64,000 nt of DNA from Halomonas sp. THAF5a (GTDB lineage Bacteria; Pseudomonadota; Gammaproteobacteria; Pseudomonadales; Halomonadaceae). Below the pieces are notes generated by a model, which was given only the letters and a program-made list of their open reading frames with translations, searched no databases and was not told the origin of the DNA. A program made the translations under genes and the position numbers. Below are positions 59,935 through 64,000 of this stretch, piece after piece (position 1 is the first letter of the stretch; the number at the start of each line of letters is the position of its first letter). The stretch covers positions 3,720,001 through 3,784,000 of the forward strand of contig NZ_CP045417.1 of the NCBI RefSeq assembly GCF_009363755.1, given 5' to 3'.

Positions 59935-60474
59935 TCAGGCGGAAAGGGCCTCGTGGAGGCGGTTCAGTCGACCGCGTACCGAGCCGTCGATGACGGTGTC
60001 GCCGGCACGCAGGATGACGCCGCCCAGGAGGGTGGAATCCACCTGAGTGGTAATGGAGATTTCGCGGTTCAGACGCTTGGCCAGTGCACTCGCGAGCTTG
60101 TCCTGCTGCGCCTCGTCCAGCGGGAAGGCGGAGACGATGTTCACGTCCATGCGCTTCTCCTGCTGGGCCTTGAGCATGGAGAACTGCTCGACGATCGCCG
60201 GCAGGGCCGCCAGGCGGCCCTTCTGGCCGACCAGGCGCAGGAAGTTGCGGACGGCGTCGCTCACGGCGTCGCCACAGACGTCGACGATCACCTCGGCCTC
60301 CTGGGTGCTCGACAGCTGCGGGTTGCCGAGCACGAGGCGCTGCATCTCGTCGTCTTCGACGATGCGCGCCGCGGTCTCGAGCATCGTGGCCCAGTCGTCC
60401 AGTGCCTGCTGCTCAACGGCGTGTTCGAAGGCCGCCTTGGCGTAGGGGCGTGCGACGGTAGACGTTTCCGCCAT
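59935..60474 (-). CDS. atpH: ATP synthase F1 subunit delta
   Basis: 179 residues of mostly helical OSCP-type sequence: [19 protein letters not shown] at the start, then [18 protein letters not shown], and the C-terminal [33 protein letters not shown]. It joins the peripheral stalk (b subunits) to the alpha-beta crown. A perfect GGAGGTGA lies just before the ATG, a strong start. Confidence 0.97.
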   Translation of the reverse strand: MAETSTVARPYAKAAFEHAVEQQALDDWATMLETAARIVEDDEMQRLVLGNPQLSSTQEAEVIVDVCGDAVSDAVRNFLRLVGQKGRLAALPAIVEQFSMLKAQQEKRMDVNIVSAFPLDEAQQDKLASALAKRLNREISITTQVDSTLLGGVILRAGDTVIDGSVRGRLNRLHEALSA

Positions 60475-60485
60475 GGGTCACCTCC

Positions 60486-60956
60486 TCAAAGCTCGTTGGC
60501 GAGTTCATCGACGAGCTTCGCGTGCTTCTTCTCGTCGATGGAGGACTCCAGGATCCGCTCCGCACCCACGATGGCGAGTCGCGACACCTGCACCCGCAGG
60601 TCTTCCTTCGCGCGATTCACTTCCTGGTCGATCTCGGACTTGGCCTGAGCGATCATCCGCTCGCCTTCCTGGCGCGCCTGGTCACGCGCCTCTTCGATCA
60701 TCTGGCTGGACCGCTTGTGGGCCTGTTCCAGGATCTCGGCGGCCTGCTCCTTGCTCTCGCGCAGCGTCTCGCTGGCCTGCTCTTCGGCCAGCTCCAGGTC
60801 ACGCGAGGCACGGCTGGCCGCGTCCAGGCCGTCGGCGATCTTCTTCTGACGCTCATGGAGCGCGTTGCTGATCGGCGGCCACACAAACTTAATGCAAAAT
60901 CCGACGAAGATCGCGAAGGCGATCATCTGTCCGATTAGCGTCATGTTGATATTCAC
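60486..60956 (-). CDS. atpF: ATP synthase Fo subunit b
   Basis: 156 residues, the same length as E. coli. GTG start at 60956: [29 protein letters not shown] matches the E. coli b N-terminus MNLNATILGQ. One membrane helix is followed by a long polar coiled coil ([24 protein letters not shown]) forming the stator. An in-frame ATG at 61028 is not conserved. It follows atpE at 75 bases. Confidence 0.96.
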   Translation of the reverse strand: MNINMTLIGQMIAFAIFVGFCIKFVWPPISNALHERQKKIADGLDAASRASRDLELAEEQASETLRESKEQAAEILEQAHKRSSQMIEEARDQARQEGERMIAQAKSEIDQEVNRAKEDLRVQVSRLAIVGAERILESSIDEKKHAKLVDELANEL

Positions 60957-61031
60957 AGGGACGTACCTCTGACAGATTCGTGGCGTCCGGAAACAAGCAA
61001 ACCGAGCGCGGTGCGCCCGGTATGCCAAACG

Positions 61032-61298
<267 letters not shown>

Positions 61299-61317
61299 TT
61301 AGCGGGTGTTACGTGAT

Positions 61318-62562
<1,245 letters not shown>

Positions 62563-62632
62563 CTACCGATGGTCGGCGACCCGTCGCTTCGCCGCGCCTC
62601 TACCCACGCGGGTCAACCGAAGGTCCGGCGCG

Positions 62633-62661
62633 ATTATAGGGAAGCCCCACTTAAGCTTCAA
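62633..62661 (-). promoter_or_regulatory. Strong sigma-70 promoter of the atp operon
   Basis: On the minus strand TTGAAG and a perfect TATAAT are spaced by 17 bases, the ideal distance. It lies about 90-115 bases before atpI and after the convergent-free parB end. The surroundings are GC-rich, so the AT-rich -10 stands out. Confidence 0.85.
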
Positions 62662-62771
62662 CCGAGGACGCCGCCATTGGACGCGATATCTCGTTGCCCT
62701 ACGACTAAAAGTCGATAAGTTCGCCCAGCTTGCTTAGCCGGCTAATGGCTGACCGCCGCGCCGAGGATCCC

Positions 62772-63686
62772 TCAGCGGATGTGCTCGAGGATGCCGTCGA
62801 GCTCATCGAGGCTGGCGTAACGGATCGTCACCCGCCCCTTGCCGCCTCGGCCATGCTGGATCTTGACCGGCGCCCCCAGCACCTCGGCGAGGCGGGTCTC
62901 GAGGCCGGCCACGTCCGCGGAGGGCGCCTCGGGGGCGGGCCTGGCCGGCGCGCCGCTGGCCAGGCGCTTGACCAAGGCCTCGGTCGCGCGAACGGTGAGG
63001 TCCTTGTTGACCACCTCGTGGGCGGCCTTGCGCTGCTTGGCCCCCGACAGCGCCAGCAGCGCCCGGGCATGGCCCATGTCGAGGTCGCCGCGCTCGAGCA
63101 GCGTCTGCACCTCGGGGTCCAGCGTCAGCAGGCGCAGCAGGTTGGCCACCTGGGCGCGGGAGCGGCCCACGGCATCGGCGGTCTGCTGCTGGGTCAGCGA
63201 GAACTCCTCGAGCAGCCGCTTGAGTGCCAGCGCCTCCTCAACGGGATTCAGGTCCTCGCGCTGGATGTTCTCGATCAGCGCCAGCGCCAGCGCCACCTCG
63301 TCACCGACCTGGCGGATCACCGCGGGGATCACGTCGAGCTCGGCGAGCTGGGCGGCGCGCCAGCGGCGCTCGCCGGCGATGATCTCGTAGCGCGCCTCGC
63401 CCACCGGGCGCACCACGATCGGCTGCATCACACCCTGGGCGCGAATGGAGTCGGCCAGCTCCTCGAGGGCCTCGGGCTGGATATCGCGACGCGGCTGGTA
63501 GCGGCCACGGGAGAGCTGCCCCAGCGGCAGGCGCTCGAGGCGCTCCTCGGGCTCGGCCGCGGGAGGCGCCGCGGGTTCGGCGCCCTCCTCGATCTCGACC
63601 TCGGGCAGGTCCAGGCTTTCACGACGGCGGGCGTTGGCACCGATCAGGGCATCCAGGCCACGTCCCAGGGCGCGTTTACGCGTCAT
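62772..63686 (-). CDS. parB: Chromosome partitioning protein ParB
   Basis: 304 residues. After an N-terminal stretch (KRALGRGLDALIGA) that contacts ParA, the ParB/Srx domain has SRGRYQPRRDIQPEALEELADSIRAQGVMQPIVVRP and GERRWRAAQLAEL with the CTP-binding motifs. The central helix-turn-helix reads LTQQQTADAVGRSRAQVANLLRLL, and a C-terminal dimer domain follows. It binds parS and slides as a CTP-dependent clamp. ATG at 63686 has GAGGG seven bases before; the ATG at 63692 is too close to it. No parS site is seen in the window. Confidence 0.97.
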   Translation of the reverse strand: MTRKRALGRGLDALIGANARRRESLDLPEVEIEEGAEPAAPPAAEPEERLERLPLGQLSRGRYQPRRDIQPEALEELADSIRAQGVMQPIVVRPVGEARYEIIAGERRWRAAQLAELDVIPAVIRQVGDEVALALALIENIQREDLNPVEEALALKRLLEEFSLTQQQTADAVGRSRAQVANLLRLLTLDPEVQTLLERGDLDMGHARALLALSGAKQRKAAHEVVNKDLTVRATEALVKRLASGAPARPAPEAPSADVAGLETRLAEVLGAPVKIQHGRGGKGRVTIRYASLDELDGILEHIR

Positions 63687-63726
63687 CGACATTCCCTCAT
63701 CACTACCGCGGTGTGCGACGGCCGGC

Positions 63727-64000
63727 CTACAGCGACAGGCGTCGGATCAATTCCTTGGCCAGCACCCGATGGGCCTGGCTGCCTCGCGACAGCCGCGCGT
63801 ACTTGGTGACCGGCAGCCCGTGGCTGGGCGCCTCGGCGACCCGGATGTTGCGCGGGATGGTGGTCTTGAGCAGGGCGTCGCCGAAGTAGTCGCGAAGCTG
63901 GTGGCTGACGTCCCGGGTCAGGCTGTTGCGGGCGTCGAACATGGTGCGCAGGATACCGAAGATCTCGATCTGCGGGTTTACGCTGTCCTTGATCTGCTCA
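63727..64000 (-). CDS. parA: Chromosome partitioning ATPase ParA (5' end outside window)
   Basis: The last 90 codons of a MinD/ParA-type ATPase: EQIKDSVNPQIEIFGILRTMFDARNSL, then DVSHQLRDYFGDALLKTTIPRNIRVAEAPSHGLPVTKYARLSRGSQAHRVLAKELI. The P-loop lies beyond the right edge. It ends 40 bases before the parB start (63686), giving the usual parA-parB operon. An internal ATG at 63942 is not the start. Confidence 0.93.
   Translation of the reverse strand, partial: EQIKDSVNPQIEIFGILRTMFDARNSLTRDVSHQLRDYFGDALLKTTIPRNIRVAEAPSHGLPVTKYARLSRGSQAHRVLAKELIRRLSL

Overview
The window is high-GC and densely coded, and it looks like the chromosome of a halophilic gammaproteobacterium of the Halomonas type. 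That placement is inferred from protein resemblance and gene order, not from a marker gene. Many blocks follow the order I know from the origin-proximal part of pseudomonad chromosomes: pyrE/crc/rph/yicC/gmk/rpoZ/spoT/ridA, oxyR-recG, hup/rubredoxin reductase/ubiC-ubiA/phoBR/pst-phoU, uvrD, glmS-glmU, atpIBEFHAGDC and parAB. I see no insertion sequence, integrase, prophage or CRISPR array. This is a core-genome window, and its interest lies mostly in regulation.

Layout. Positions 1-7.7 kb hold the trmB end, a DUF423 protein, a hotdog thioesterase, malate synthase G with an IclR-type operator, a hydrolase-lipoprotein pair, comM and ubiK. Positions 7.7-10.1 kb are a nitrogen module, glnK-amtB-PII paralogue, behind a sigma-54 promoter. 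Positions 10.1-16.4 kb hold tRNA-Arg(CCG), a two-domain cytochrome c5, rep-trmL, pyrE, a crc-like gene and rph. Positions 16.5-28.4 kb hold yicC, two MFS exporters, gmk, rpoZ-spoT (stringent response), ridA, thpR, a yeeZ-like gene and oxyR-recG. Positions 28.5-32.3 kb hold an SCP2-like protein, HU, a rubredoxin-reductase-like flavoprotein and ubiC-ubiA. A foldable element with its own 39-codon ORF lies between ubiC and ubiA.

Positions 32.4-40.7 kb are the phosphate regulon: phoB-phoR, then phoU, pstB, pstA, pstC and pstS on the other strand, with clear PHO boxes before phoB and between pstS and pstC, and cysZ in between. Positions 40.8-47.6 kb hold yciA, an orphan Tat-type TRAP binding protein, uvrD, a HexR-like regulator, a small unknown protein and an NSS transporter. 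Positions 47.9-55.4 kb hold a DUF72 protein, glmS-glmU (UDP-GlcNAc supply), apbE, uppP (undecaprenyl phosphate recycling) and mgtE. Positions 55.5-62.7 kb are the full F-type ATP synthase operon with a strong sigma-70 promoter. The window ends in parB and the 3' part of parA.

The most notable items are the ubiC-ubiA element, whose Shine-Dalgarno sequence can pair with its own coding sequence and whose GGA motifs resemble CsrA sites; the crc-like gene, an exonuclease III homologue that has lost its catalytic residues; the near-perfect IclR site before malate synthase; and the three phased PhoB half-sites placed after pstS rather than before it.
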